64,000 nucleotides of DNA from Streptomyces antnestii (GTDB lineage Bacteria; Actinomycetota; Actinomycetes; Streptomycetales; Streptomycetaceae), in assembly GCF_004005495.1 (NCBI RefSeq), contig NZ_RZYA01000028.1, forward strand, positions 38,224 to 102,223. Direction: 5' to 3'. The first letter of the stretch is position 1. Every line of letters starts with the position of its first letter. Position numbers and translations under genes: made by a program. The notes beneath the pieces are model-generated. The model was not told the origin of the DNA. It searched no databases and was given only the letters and a program-made list of their open reading frames with translations. Shown piece after piece: positions 8,300-17,612 of the stretch.

Positions 8300-8974
8300 T
8301 CAAGCCGCGGTAGTCAGCCGAGAGGTCTTCTTCGGGCTTACGGAGTGACAACTGCACAGGCACTGCTCGGTGTCGTTCACATGCACCTTCAGCAGCATCC
8401 GCTTGGTCGTGTCGTCTTTCACCTCCTCGGCGAGTGCGGCGCAAAGATCCGAGAAGTGATCCCCGTAGCAACCTTCGAACAGTTTTTCGTCTGGGTCGGA
8501 TTCGAGCAGCTTCTTCTTGATCACATTGAAAGTGCAGACGTACTCCAGGACTACGGTCATGATTCCCCTGTCCAGGTGCTCGACTGCTTCATCGCGTTTG
8601 TTCTTGTTTGTGGCCAACAGGGATGTACGTTCCTTCTGGATGTCGCTGAAGAGCCATAGCATCGAGAAGTAGGCGCGCATCACATCGTCTCGTACCTTTC
8701 CCTTCTTGAAGGACCGGTTCCGCCAGTGGTAAGTGCCAAGCAGATGCCGGTCGTCAACGGCAGCCTTGGTAGACAGACTGCTAAGGATCATGTGCGCGCG
8801 CTCGAGTCTCCGTTCACGGCGCTGGCTGCGTGCCAGCCGCACAGAGATGAAGAGCGCGACACCTGCCACGATTGCTGCGGGTGGCAGTGCGGTGAGCAAG
8901 GTTTCCAAGATCGGTTCCCTCCGGTCACCACTCCGTTTCACGATGGAACGTGGCAGGCGACCTTCCGGTTCCAC
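8300..8974 (-). CDS. Membrane-anchored hypothetical protein (224 aa)
   Basis: One membrane helix is visible near residues 25-46 (TALPPAAIVAGVALFISVRL), followed by a basic stop-transfer stretch and a long helical cytoplasmic region. A single-pass N-in or N-out topology with a cytoplasmic domain of about 170 residues is likely. Lower GC and Lys-rich composition (KKGK, KNKRD) differ from the neighbours and hint at recent transfer. The family is not recognised. A GTG at 8974 is the assumed start; a shorter start cannot be excluded. Confidence 0.6.
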   Translation of the reverse strand: MEPEGRLPRSIVKRSGDRREPILETLLTALPPAAIVAGVALFISVRLARSQRRERRLERAHMILSSLSTKAAVDDRHLLGTYHWRNRSFKKGKVRDDVMRAYFSMLWLFSDIQKERTSLLATNKNKRDEAVEHLDRGIMTVVLEYVCTFNVIKKKLLESDPDEKLFEGCYGDHFSDLCAALAEEVKDDTTKRMLLKVHVNDTEQCLCSCHSVSPKKTSRLTTAA

Positions 8975-9038
8975 AGGGACAGGGATTTCACCCTCTGGGC
9001 TTGAAAAACAGACTTATGCACACCGAGTTGACAGGGCG

Positions 9039-11564
9039 TTACGCCCATCGCATCCCGATTGCGGACAGCTGGTCTCGCCGCTCCGGCGAGAGCGTCGCGG
9101 CCCTGCTACGTTGGTTTGCGATCCATGCCCCGAGACGGAGTTCCCGCTCCTCCTGGTCCTCGCCGTTCCCATCGCCGACGACGATCCGTTCGACGTGCTT
9201 GCGCGGCACTCGAAGGTGCCCTTCGCGTTCGTAGAACCGGCGGGCGGCCTCGCAGTGCATGGCCCACTTGTCGGCCTGCGTGCGGCGCGGCGGCGGCTTC
9301 TCGTCCTCGGACGCCGGGGTGATCCCGATGACCTGTTCGCACATCCACTGCTGCACGGTGGTGAGCCGGTCCCATCCGAGCCGCTGTGCCCGAACCCACC
9401 GCCAGAGGTCCTCGCCTTGGTGCATGACGGTGTCCGGCTGGGTCGGCAGCTCGCCGCCGGTCTCCAGGTGCTGGCGGGTGAGGTGGAAGGCGCGCTGCCA
9501 TTCCACGGGCCAGGTGGGGCACCACGATGGGTCGATCTCTTCCAGTTGTTCGCGTCGCTCTTGCGACAGGGCGCCGGCCGACGACTCCACTGGCAGTCCC
9601 TGGGCCCGTCGTTGCTCGCTCTGCGCTGCCTTGCGGGCGGCGGCTCGCTGGTTCTTCAGCCAGATCCCGACCCTGTAGCCCTGGTGGGTGGCGTCGAGCG
9701 GGGCCAGGAGATGCCCGTGCTCGGCAGCCCATCCACGGGCGGCCGTGAGGCCTTCTTCCCAAGCGACGTCGAAGTGTGACCAGATCATGCCGAGGTTCTC
9801 CAGCTGCATGGCGCGGTCTTGGTCCAGGTTGCCGCGGGCGTAGAACCGGCGGGCGTCGGCGGTCCATTGGCCCAGTGGGAAGTTCGCGAGTGAGGCCGGC
9901 CATCCTTCCGCCGCCGCGTCCTGCCTGGCCGGGACGCGGTACGTGAACGGCACGCGCAGGTCGCCGTGTTCGCGGGCGTAGATGACAGCTGCTTCGATGC
10001 CGCGCCGCCAGTGCTCGTGCTCGGGATTGAGGACGCGCAGGTTGATGAACGCGGCAAGCGCGGCCGGGTCGCGGGGCGTGGAGAACTTCAGCAGGGCCCT
10101 GGCGGGGCCGCTGACGCCTTTGGGGCCGTCACCGCTCCCGGTCGTGCTCTTTCCGCTCTCGTCCATGGCTGCGGGCTTGTAGCGGCTGGGGGCCTGCTGC
10201 TCCGCGAGGGCTTCCACGATGCGGGCATCGTGTGCTCGGAGTGCTTCCAAAAGCTTGGCCAGCCCGCAGAACGCCCGGCTGGTCAGCATGTTGTCCGCCG
10301 TCTCGCCGGGCCCGAGCAGGACCGGTACGACGAGCGACGCCACCTTGCCTTCGCCAGGTTGCAGGCGCAGTGCCCGGCCGACGGCCTGGACGAGGTCGGG
10401 CATGGAGCCACGCACGTCCGCGAAGTACACGGAGTCACACCGGGATGTATCCACGCCTTCGCCGAGGACCTTCACGGACCCGAGGTAGCTCTTCTCCACG
10501 ACGGTGCCGTCGGTGGCGATACCGTCGGCGAATTCGTCCAGCACACGGTGGCGGTGCACGGGCTTGTGCTCGCCGCACAGCCAGTTGGCCCAGATCGTGC
10601 GCGGATACAGCTGCGGGTCGGCGGCCTGGAGCCGCGCGGCGACGTCCGGGAGGCCGGCTGCGAATGCCTCGGCCTCCTTCACGACATGGTGGAAGACGAG
10701 TGTGCGCCGGAAGGCCTCCTCCGCCGACGCCTTCACCAGCGCCGTCTGGAGCGCGGCGAGCCGGGCCCCGCGCACCTGCTCGGACCGGGCCTCGGCGCCG
10801 AGCAGCTGCGCGGCCTGGAGTTGTGTGTCGGTGACGTCCACGCATACGACCTGGTAGGGGGAACAGATGCCCCGGTCGATCGCTGCCGAGAGCGTCAGTG
10901 TGTAGCAGCGGCTGCCGAACGGACCGTTTGGATCGTCGTCCATCGAGGCCACCAGCTCACCCGGCGCGCCCTGCTCCTGGTCCTGGCCTCCGCCCTCGTC
11001 TGCGAGTTGCCATAGCCGGGGTGTGGCTGTCATGTAGAGGCGGCGCAGGGAGGGGATTTTCTGGTTGTCGTGGACGACTGCCCACGGCTTCCCGATCCGC
11101 CCGGAGGTGCGGTGGGCTTCGTCGACGACGATGAGGTCCCAGCCGGGGAGGCCGGCGGCGTGCGCGCGCTCCAGTATGCCCAGGCCCAGGGAGGCGTACG
11201 TGGCGAACACGGTGACCTTGTCGAAGGGCCGGGTCCACTCCACCAGCTGGTCCACGTCCGTGGTGTTAGGGAAGGACACCTCCTCACCTCGCAGAGATGA
11301 CACCCCGATCATCGGGCTCGTGCGGCCTCCCTCGCGCCACGCGGCCTCGGTCTGGGCCAGCAGGTCCAGCGAGGGAACGAGCACCAGCACACGACCCGCA
11401 CGGAGCTCCTGCGCGCTGCGCACCGCGACCAGAGTCTTCCCGGATCCGGTCGCCATGACGACCTGGGTCCGCAGCCCTCGCTCGGGCACGAGCGATTGCG
11501 CGGGCAGCTCGAGGGCGCGGAGGACCGCGTCGACGGCTTCTCGCTGGTGGGGTCGTAGGTCCAC
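9039..11564 (-). CDS. DEAD/DEAH-box helicase with C-terminal helicase-associated domains
   Basis: An 841-residue superfamily 2 helicase. Walker A is MATGSGKTLVAV (about residue 40), the DEAH box is VVDEAHRT, and motif VI is QAVGRALRL (about residue 385). From about residue 510 there are repeated helicase-associated segments of the type W..G...A..Y...HG.L.VP, ending in LGAWIANQRSR. Such proteins are common in Streptomyces and near linear ends, but their substrate is unknown. GTG 11564 is the start. A fragment of a related C-terminus occurs at 40928-41230. Confidence 0.85.
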   Translation of the reverse strand: MDLRPHQREAVDAVLRALELPAQSLVPERGLRTQVVMATGSGKTLVAVRSAQELRAGRVLVLVPSLDLLAQTEAAWREGGRTSPMIGVSSLRGEEVSFPNTTDVDQLVEWTRPFDKVTVFATYASLGLGILERAHAAGLPGWDLIVVDEAHRTSGRIGKPWAVVHDNQKIPSLRRLYMTATPRLWQLADEGGGQDQEQGAPGELVASMDDDPNGPFGSRCYTLTLSAAIDRGICSPYQVVCVDVTDTQLQAAQLLGAEARSEQVRGARLAALQTALVKASAEEAFRRTLVFHHVVKEAEAFAAGLPDVAARLQAADPQLYPRTIWANWLCGEHKPVHRHRVLDEFADGIATDGTVVEKSYLGSVKVLGEGVDTSRCDSVYFADVRGSMPDLVQAVGRALRLQPGEGKVASLVVPVLLGPGETADNMLTSRAFCGLAKLLEALRAHDARIVEALAEQQAPSRYKPAAMDESGKSTTGSGDGPKGVSGPARALLKFSTPRDPAALAAFINLRVLNPEHEHWRRGIEAAVIYAREHGDLRVPFTYRVPARQDAAAEGWPASLANFPLGQWTADARRFYARGNLDQDRAMQLENLGMIWSHFDVAWEEGLTAARGWAAEHGHLLAPLDATHQGYRVGIWLKNQRAAARKAAQSEQRRAQGLPVESSAGALSQERREQLEEIDPSWCPTWPVEWQRAFHLTRQHLETGGELPTQPDTVMHQGEDLWRWVRAQRLGWDRLTTVQQWMCEQVIGITPASEDEKPPPRRTQADKWAMHCEAARRFYEREGHLRVPRKHVERIVVGDGNGEDQEERELRLGAWIANQRSRAATLSPERRDQLSAIGMRWA

Positions 11565-11598
11565 GCGGGCTCTTCCTGTCGGTCTCGGGGTGTCTGGT

Positions 11599-11740
11599 TC
11601 AGGTGGCGTTGTAGGCGAGTTCGGCGAGCTGCAGGGCGTCGGCCAGGCTTGTCTTGTCGGTGAGGTCGACGCTGACGCGATACTCCCGATGGCCCGTGGT
11701 GAGGATGCGGGCGCTGGTGATGCCCAGCTCGTCAGAGATC
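11599..11740 (-). other. Gap between helicase and DUF4145 genes with a coding-like tail
   Basis: The minus strand reads LISDELGITSARILTTGHRE and further residues to a stop at 11599, with normal high-GC codon bias, but no start codon is found before the frame runs into the DUF4145 gene. It may be the 3' end of a lost gene. Confidence 0.25.
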
Positions 11741-12567
11741 AGAGAGCTGCGGGGGGCCGGGTTCCGCGTTGTTGGTTGATGCGGGTGGCGCGTTCCTTCA
11801 GCAGAGCGGGCCGTGTGTCGTACAGCATCCGCAGGGCGTGCTCCAGGAGCTCGACCCCGTCGAGGACATCAGCGACGGACAGGGAGTCCTCGTGGCTGGC
11901 GTCGTTGCCTATCCACTTCACCGCTTCGAGCAGGTCGGCTTCCTCCGGGTGGCCGGCGGCGCGGAACTCCACGATTCGGCTGTGGGCCGTGAGCCGCTGT
12001 GTTCTGCCTTTGGCCGTCGTCGTGGTCCGGGGGACGTTTTGGTCGTCCAGGAGTGCTTCGGCTGCTGCTCGTACCCGGTTGCCCGCCGAACTCGGCTCCG
12101 CCCACAGGACGGTGGAGGCTGCCAGCAGTCGTTCCTCGATCGGAGCAGGGATCTCAAGGCGGGGTGCGGCAGTGAGGAGCCTGAGGGCGGGGAGGAAGAA
12201 GCGTGGGGTGAAGAGCGGCTCGTAGCTGCCACCGTCCCAGCGGTTCTCGTCATCTAGCTGTTCGACCAGTCTCCAGTCACCTGTGATCGCGACGTACTCA
12301 TGGCACTGCGTGCGGCCGCAGACCAGCGCTCCATGGAACTGGCCATGGATCCAGTCGGGTTCCCAGTGGTCGTGCTTGCGCCAGTCCCTGCTTTTCCAGC
12401 TCTCCGCCTGGGCGAAGGGCGTGCTGGTCGTCGGGGAGGCCGAGTTCTCCGCGAGCGCAGGAGGGACAGGGGATCGTGGGCCAGGCGCCATCGGTCCAGC
12501 CTCGCGCGATGGCTTTCAAGGCTTCTGTGTCCACAGCTGCTCCTGATGCGGTCTGGTGGTTCAACAA
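11739..12567 (-). pseudogene. DUF4145-domain protein, frameshifted
   Basis: The N-terminus starts at 12567 in one frame (GWTDGAWPTIPCPSCARGEL, with the CPSC zinc-like pair), while everything after about position 12410 continues in the next frame (WKSRDWRKHDHWEPDWIHGQ, to VKWIGNDASHED typical of DUF4145). One extra base, or two missing, near 12400-12440 joins the two. The complete product would be about 275 residues. DUF4145 domains occur in restriction and defence-related proteins. A shorter open frame from 12491 exists but lacks the conserved Cys pair. Error or decay cannot be told apart here. Confidence 0.65.
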
Positions 12568-12649
12568 GTTGCGGGTGCACGACAGGACTGTGGGGTGTCG
12601 GAGGGTGCCGTCGTCAGGTCCGGCCGGTCTGGAGCGGTGGGCTGGTGGT

Positions 12650-12892
12650 TCAGACGATGTGGACGCGTTCGGTGTTGCCGTTCTCGTCGCGCAGGAGGAC
12701 CTCTTTTCCGTCGGCCATCTGCTGGGCGAGGAAGGCGTAGATCTGTACGGCCCGGTTGATGGTGTCGGTCTTGGACAGTCCGGTGATCCTCATGAGTGTG
12801 GTGACCGCCTGGGCGGCCATGGGGATGAGCGTGACGGTGAAGCGTTCGTTCTCCGTACGTACGGCGTGAAGCTTGTCCGCTTCTCGGGCCAT
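12650..12892 (-). CDS. Ribbon-helix-helix DNA-binding protein (80 aa)
   Basis: The segment FTVTLIPMAAQAVTTLMRI followed by TGLSKTDTINRAVQIYAFLA is a ribbon-helix-helix pattern: a beta strand then two helices. The protein likely dimerises and binds short inverted repeats. The ATG at 12892 follows GGAGG at good spacing. Two CACCA-N3-TGGTG repeats lie 83 and 146 bases upstream of its start and are probable operators, so it likely autoregulates and may control the divergent gene at 13308. Confidence 0.75.
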   Translation of the reverse strand: MAREADKLHAVRTENERFTVTLIPMAAQAVTTLMRITGLSKTDTINRAVQIYAFLAQQMADGKEVLLRDENGNTERVHIV

Positions 12893-12974
12893 GTCTCTCA
12901 GCCTCCTTCGGTTCGGGCAAGAGTGCCTGCATGGCTCCCTTGCCCTCCATCATGACATCTCTGCACCTGAAAGC

Positions 12975-13050
12975 CACCATATTGGTGCTCAGGTATCTCC
13001 GGAAGGGTGCACTCCGGCCCGGCGGGCGAGGATGGTTCACCAATCTGGTG
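12975..13050. promoter_or_regulatory. Paired inverted repeats CACCA-N3-TGGTG, probable operators
   Basis: CACCA-TAT-TGGTG at 12975-12987 and TCACCA-ATC-TGGTGA at 13037-13051, plus an extra TGGTG half-site near 13057. They lie between the ribbon-helix-helix gene and the divergent membrane-protein gene. Confidence 0.5.
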
Positions 13051-13307
13051 AGAGTCTGGTGTCCATCAGGTCTGCTGCCGTGTAGTCTGGGGGTGCGGCA
13101 ACCGCCGTGAGTGCAGTCGATCAGAAGGGTTCAACATGCCAAGTCCCCTATGCCAGCGGTTCAACGGGAGCTCTTGGAAAGCCCGTTACTCGGTCCTCTA
13201 CGACACGTAGGGGCGAGCAGCTGGCTGGGAGTGACTGATCGAGCTGAGTCGCGCGCCGACCACGGTGCGGGGTTCGATCGGCACAACGCATGGAGGACCC
13301 AGCCCTG

Positions 13308-13682
13308 ATGATCGACAGCACCGCACAGACCCCCCTTCCCGACAATGGTGGCGAGCAGCCGTCGCCGCAGGCCGAAGCGCAGATCTGGACGACTCCCGTC
13401 GGCCAGAAAGAAGTGCCCAGCAGCGAAGCCCAGGTGACCATCGAGGTCACCAAGGCGAAGTTGAAGGCCGGGATGCGTGTCCCGGGCCGCAACACCGGAC
13501 AGATGATCAACGCGTCGACCCGCGTTCTGGGAATCCTCGGCTCGGTGGTCGGCCCCGTCGTCTTGATGAAGGTGTCTGTGGACCTGCCGATGCCCTGGCA
13601 GGGCATCTGGACCCTGGCGCTGGGGATCGGGATCCTGCCCGTGATCCACGTCCTTCTCGGCAACCGCCACGACAAGCAGTAG
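13308..13682 (+). CDS. Hypothetical two-helix membrane protein (124 aa)
   Basis: A polar N-terminal half of about 70 residues is followed by two membrane helices (about residues 73-92 and 97-114) and a short charged tail. ATG 13308 was chosen over ATG 13290 because GGAGG lies 11 bases before it. The family is not recognised. It is divergent from the ribbon-helix-helix gene across the paired inverted repeats, and closed by a strong terminator at 13714. Confidence 0.6.
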   Translation: MIDSTAQTPLPDNGGEQPSPQAEAQIWTTPVGQKEVPSSEAQVTIEVTKAKLKAGMRVPGRNTGQMINASTRVLGILGSVVGPVVLMKVSVDLPMPWQGIWTLALGIGILPVIHVLLGNRHDKQ

Positions 13683-13713
13683 CCCGTAGTGGCGTAACCC
13701 TGCTTCTGAATCA

Positions 13714-13740
13714 GCGCCGGACTTCGGTCCGGCGCTTTTT
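13714..13740 (+). terminator. Intrinsic terminator with UUCG loop
   Basis: A 9-bp perfect stem (GCGCCGGAC with its complement) around a TTCG tetraloop, followed by TTTTT. It ends the 13308 gene. Confidence 0.85.
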
Positions 13741-14060
13741 CGCATCTGGTGGTCGTCCGTTGAGCGTCGAGGGTGCTACGAGGCGGGTGGGTGCCCTCGT
13801 GCGGTGCCGTTCATTCCTCAGCGCCGTCGTCCGTGCTGGAGCGCACCAGTCCTTCACCTTCCCTCTACACCCGGCTACGCCTTGTTCCGACCCTGCTGCG
13901 AGCCCCTGCTGTGATCGTGTTCTTGCTGTGGAGCGTGCCATCGGGTTCGGCTGACTTGCAGGAGTGCGCCGCCGTCAGGAGCCAGTTCCGTCGTCCTGAC
14001 CGTTTGGTTGGCGTGGGTAGGCGATGCTCGTGGGCAGTGGGTGTCTGACCTGATGGGGGA

Positions 14061-15440
14061 GTGCTGGTGCCGCGATATCTCGACCCTGCCGAGGCCAAGG
14101 CAGCGATGATCGGGAAGGGAGTGTGGCCTGTCTCTGTCTGGCCTGGTGTGGGCGAGAGGTGGCTGAGCGTCTGCATGGAGTGCGGGACGTTCGTCACGCC
14201 GATCTACCGGAACGTCATGCGGCCCGGGTCCGGTGGCTGCAATCCGTGTGGCCGGCGGAAGTCGGCGGCGACCAGGCGGACGTTGCACGACGAGGCCGTG
14301 AAGGTGATGCGAGCCGCGGGCGTCGAGCCCCTGGAGCTCTTCCCCGGAGTTGACGCGCCCTGGCGCTGCCGCTGCCTGAACGTTTTGTGCCCAGGACTAT
14401 GGATGGGCGATCCCGCCGACATCCAGCCGCGCCTGAGCGATGCACGCAACAGCCGCATCTCCGCCTGCAAGTACTGCGCGCGTCGCGCTATCCGACCGGA
14501 ACGCGCAGCCCAGCAGATGACCGAGCGCGGGGTGAAACCGCTGGAGCGTTATACGGACGCTTGGCAACCGTGGCGTTGCGAGTGCCTGGCTTGCGGAGCC
14601 GACGACATCACACCGGCCTACGCGAATGTGGTACTTGGCGGCCAAGGCGGGTGCAAGCACTGCGGCGGCCGGGTCAAGGTGCCCGAACGGCAGGCCATAG
14701 CGGAGATGTTTGCGGCTGGAGCGCAGCCTTTGGAGAGCTACCCCGGCGTGAATGAGCGCTGGCGCTCGCGCTGTCTGGCCACGGACTGCCCAGGGCCAAC
14801 GGACCGGATCATTTACCCACGGCTGGGATGGATACGACGCGGAGCGCAGGCGTGCAAGTGGTGCGCCGGCGTGGTCATCGACGCCCTGACCGCGCACGAC
14901 ATCATGGTCAGCCAGGCGGGCTTGCTCCCGCAGGCCGCCTACCCGGGGGTGCGCGTGCCATGGAAGTGCCGGTGCCAGAACTGCCAGAGCACCGTCTACC
15001 CCACCCTCGGCAGCGTCACCAGCCGCGGCACCGGCTGCTCGGAGTGCGCGGAGTACGGCTTCCAGCGCGGCAAGGCCGCCTTGCTCTATCTCATGACGCA
15101 CGAGCGACTGCAGGCCGCCAAAGTCGGTATCTGCAATCTCAACACCGGCCGGATCGAGAAACACGAACGCCGAGGCTGGGCACGGCATGACGTGCTCCCC
15201 TGCAGGACGGGACGCGACGCTGAACTGCTGGAGAAGCAAGTCCTGGCCGAATGGCGCTCGCAGGGCTGGCGACCGGTTCTCGACAGTGGGCAGCGCTACG
15301 ACGGCTGGACCGAGACGGTGACCCTGCTCCCTGCCACGGCTGACGGGTTGTGGCAGGGCATCCTCGACCTCGAGGCGCTGACCGGGACAACACCGCCTGC
15401 CGCACGCGCCCAGTCACCCGCCGGCTCTGACAAGCGGTAG
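14061..15440 (+). CDS. Zinc-ribbon array protein with GIY-YIG-like C-terminus
   Basis: About five tandem units of roughly 65-70 residues each follow the pattern 'YPGV..PW.CRC..C......P......G..GC..C', with CxxC pairs suited to one zinc per unit, as in DUF4379-type treble-clef modules. The last about 110 residues (LLYLMTHERLQAAKVGICN ... HERRGW ... LLEKQVLAEWR) resemble a GIY-YIG nuclease fold: the KVGI strand, an Arg/His region and a late Glu. The array may recognise DNA and the tail may cut it; this is inference. GGGGGA lies 6 bases before GTG 14067, so that start is as likely as 14061. A terminator at 15471 follows. Confidence 0.6.
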   Translation: MLVPRYLDPAEAKAAMIGKGVWPVSVWPGVGERWLSVCMECGTFVTPIYRNVMRPGSGGCNPCGRRKSAATRRTLHDEAVKVMRAAGVEPLELFPGVDAPWRCRCLNVLCPGLWMGDPADIQPRLSDARNSRISACKYCARRAIRPERAAQQMTERGVKPLERYTDAWQPWRCECLACGADDITPAYANVVLGGQGGCKHCGGRVKVPERQAIAEMFAAGAQPLESYPGVNERWRSRCLATDCPGPTDRIIYPRLGWIRRGAQACKWCAGVVIDALTAHDIMVSQAGLLPQAAYPGVRVPWKCRCQNCQSTVYPTLGSVTSRGTGCSECAEYGFQRGKAALLYLMTHERLQAAKVGICNLNTGRIEKHERRGWARHDVLPCRTGRDAELLEKQVLAEWRSQGWRPVLDSGQRYDGWTETVTLLPATADGLWQGILDLEALTGTTPPAARAQSPAGSDKR

Positions 15441-15470
15441 CGGGTGACGGGGCGGCCCTGTTCTCGAAGA

Positions 15471-15496
15471 AGCGCCGGACTTTTGGCCGGTGCTTT
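15471..15496 (+). terminator. Hairpin terminator between convergent genes
   Basis: An AGCGCCGG...CCGGTGCT stem with one G-U pair, followed by TTTT. Lies between the stops of the 14061 gene and the minus-strand helicase at 15510. Confidence 0.6.
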
Positions 15497-15509
15497 TCAC
15501 GACCGCTGG

Positions 15510-17507
15510 TCAGTTGCTGGGCGTGGGTGCCGGATTGATGAGCTGGTCGAGGAAGTGCTGGGTGGCGGGGTCGGTGGTGTGGATGCGGGTGGTGTGGGTG
15601 CCGCGGGTGAGCAGGACGCGGTAGATGTTGAGGGCGTAGCGGAGGTATTGCTCTGGGGGCAGGTCGCGCAGGTCCTTGTCGTGGCTGTGGTCGGGGTGGG
15701 CTTCCCAGTGGTCGTTGTTCCAGGTGAGGTCGGGGCCGATGATGACGCCGGAGTGGTGGTATTCGAGGCCTTGGGCGGTGTAGATGCAGCCGATCTGCTG
15801 GTGGCCGCCGGTGTGGGTGGCCCAGAGCTGGCTGCGTGGAGCGAGGGGGTTGCCGTCGCTGTCGGTGAGGGTTTCGCGGGCGTTCCACGCCGTTTCCCAG
15901 ACACGGGTTTTGCCGGTGGGGGAGGGGACGTCGATTCGGATGTCGAGGGGGAGCGTGGGAGTGCGGGGGCGGTTGCGGGGCCAGGGCCAGCAGAACCCGG
16001 CGGTGGTACGGGCGGTATGACCGGCAGCGGTGGCCTGGTCTATCCACTCCTGCATCTGGAAGGGGTCATCGTCCAGGCTGAGGTCGTAGCCGGCACGCCC
16101 CGTCCAGGGAACCGGCTCGCCGTATAGGAGGGCATCGACCCAGGCGGTGTAGGCCGCCGAGCCGGCGCAGCGGAACGATCCGGTGAGTTCCAGGTGGTGG
16201 TGCGCCCGTCCAAGACGCCGGGCGGCCGCGTGGATCTCGTCGACGCTGGTGCCTTCGTCGGGGCGGATGACCTGGCGCTCGTCGAGGAAGATGACAGCCA
16301 GCGGAACGTGTTTCACCACTGCGACCAGTTCCGACGGCAGTCCATCGGCGCCACCGCGTTTGATGCGCTGCGCCTCGTCGATGACGAGCGCGCCGGTCTG
16401 CTGCGCGGTGCTGCGCAGGGCGCCGATCGAGGGGAACAGTTCGCGGGCGGCGCTGTGGCCGCGCACGGCGTCCAGGAGGTGGGTGCGCAGGGTCCCGGAC
16501 GGTGTGACGAAGCGGGGACGCGTCGCGGGGTGGTCACGCATGAGGCGGCCGAGCAGCCGCACGGCGAGCGCGGTCTTGCCGCTACCAGGGCCGCCGCTCA
16601 CTGTGATGACCGCACCGTCCCCCTTACGCACCATGACTTCGCCGCGGGCCGGCAGGTGGCGGACCGCCGCGGCGCGGATCCGCACGAACGCGTCCTGCTG
16701 GTCACCCACCAGGGCGAAGGAGCTGGTGCCCTCCAGGTCCGAGCCGACATGGTCGAGCAGGCGGCTGGAGGGCTCCCAACGGATGCCCTCGAAAGCGGCC
16801 ACCTCCGCGGCGTCCGGCGCGGCCAGGCCGTCGCTGCGCAAGAGGCCGACCAGGTCCTTTGCCGGGGCGGACAGGTCAGCACCGCTCAGGACCGGGATAT
16901 CGGCGGCCACGGGAGCATCAGGACGCAGAACAGCCGCCTCCTCAGCACTCGCATTGTGCAGCACCACCACCGCCCGCACATCCAGCTCCGGCGCCCCCGC
17001 GGGCCGCCAGTGCGTGAAGAAGCTCCGGTAGGCGGCGACCTGGAACACCGGGTGGGCCGTCACTACCCCGTCGCTGCGCATGACCCGCTCCGCGTCCAGG
17101 ACACGGCAGGTCTGCCACTGTTTGAGCTCGATCACCACCAGGCCCAGCACCCCGTCCGGCCCGGCCCCGATCAGCAGAGCGTCCAGCCGCCGGCTGCCAC
17201 CCGGCGTCCCGTACTCCAAGTACACCTGAAGGTCCGACAGCCCCGCCCGCCCCAAAGCCTCCAGGAGATGCGGCCAACTGTTGCGCCAGCTGCGCACCTC
17301 GGCCTCACCCGGCACCCCGAACCCGGCCGCCGTATACCGGGCCGCGCACGCCTTAAGGAACGAAGGATCACCGACACGGGCTGCGATCTCACCCACCCGG
17401 CCAGCCGCCGCACACGCCACCCCCGCGGCCGCTGCGCCTGGCACGGGGCGTGGGGAGGGGGCGGTGAGGTTGTCGGGCTCGGATGCTGTCGCAGTCTGGT
17501 CGGACAC
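15510..17507 (-). CDS. DUF2075 superfamily 1-like helicase with nuclease-like N-terminus
   Basis: A 665-residue protein. Residues about 85-140 contain RRLDALLIGAGPDGVLGLVV followed by IELKQW, a D...ExK pattern of PD-(D/E)xK or NERD nucleases. The ATPase has Walker A GGPGSGKTALAV near residue 305, Walker B LVIDEAQRI near residue 380, SFRC (motif IV-like) and a late QGLEYHHSGVIIG, all typical of DUF2075 proteins. Such proteins appear in restriction and phage-defence loci. It is divergent from the DUF3883 gene, sharing a 205-base region with a PafBC-type promoter. Confidence 0.75.
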   Translation of the reverse strand: MSDQTATASEPDNLTAPSPRPVPGAAAAGVACAAAGRVGEIAARVGDPSFLKACAARYTAAGFGVPGEAEVRSWRNSWPHLLEALGRAGLSDLQVYLEYGTPGGSRRLDALLIGAGPDGVLGLVVIELKQWQTCRVLDAERVMRSDGVVTAHPVFQVAAYRSFFTHWRPAGAPELDVRAVVVLHNASAEEAAVLRPDAPVAADIPVLSGADLSAPAKDLVGLLRSDGLAAPDAAEVAAFEGIRWEPSSRLLDHVGSDLEGTSSFALVGDQQDAFVRIRAAAVRHLPARGEVMVRKGDGAVITVSGGPGSGKTALAVRLLGRLMRDHPATRPRFVTPSGTLRTHLLDAVRGHSAARELFPSIGALRSTAQQTGALVIDEAQRIKRGGADGLPSELVAVVKHVPLAVIFLDERQVIRPDEGTSVDEIHAAARRLGRAHHHLELTGSFRCAGSAAYTAWVDALLYGEPVPWTGRAGYDLSLDDDPFQMQEWIDQATAAGHTARTTAGFCWPWPRNRPRTPTLPLDIRIDVPSPTGKTRVWETAWNARETLTDSDGNPLAPRSQLWATHTGGHQQIGCIYTAQGLEYHHSGVIIGPDLTWNNDHWEAHPDHSHDKDLRDLPPEQYLRYALNIYRVLLTRGTHTTRIHTTDPATQHFLDQLINPAPTPSN

Positions 17508-17612
17508 GTGCTTTCCCCCGGGTTCTACGACACCCCACAGCCACCCCGCACCCCCAGCCGGACTGGACTGGTCCCTGGCCGTGACGTGCTCCGGACGGCG
17601 GAGCTGCCGGGA

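Noticed and set aside
13773..14048. 91-codon frame with a hydrophobic stretch before the zinc-ribbon gene
   Set aside because: No ribosome site and sequence low in complexity outside the hydrophobic part; probably chance.
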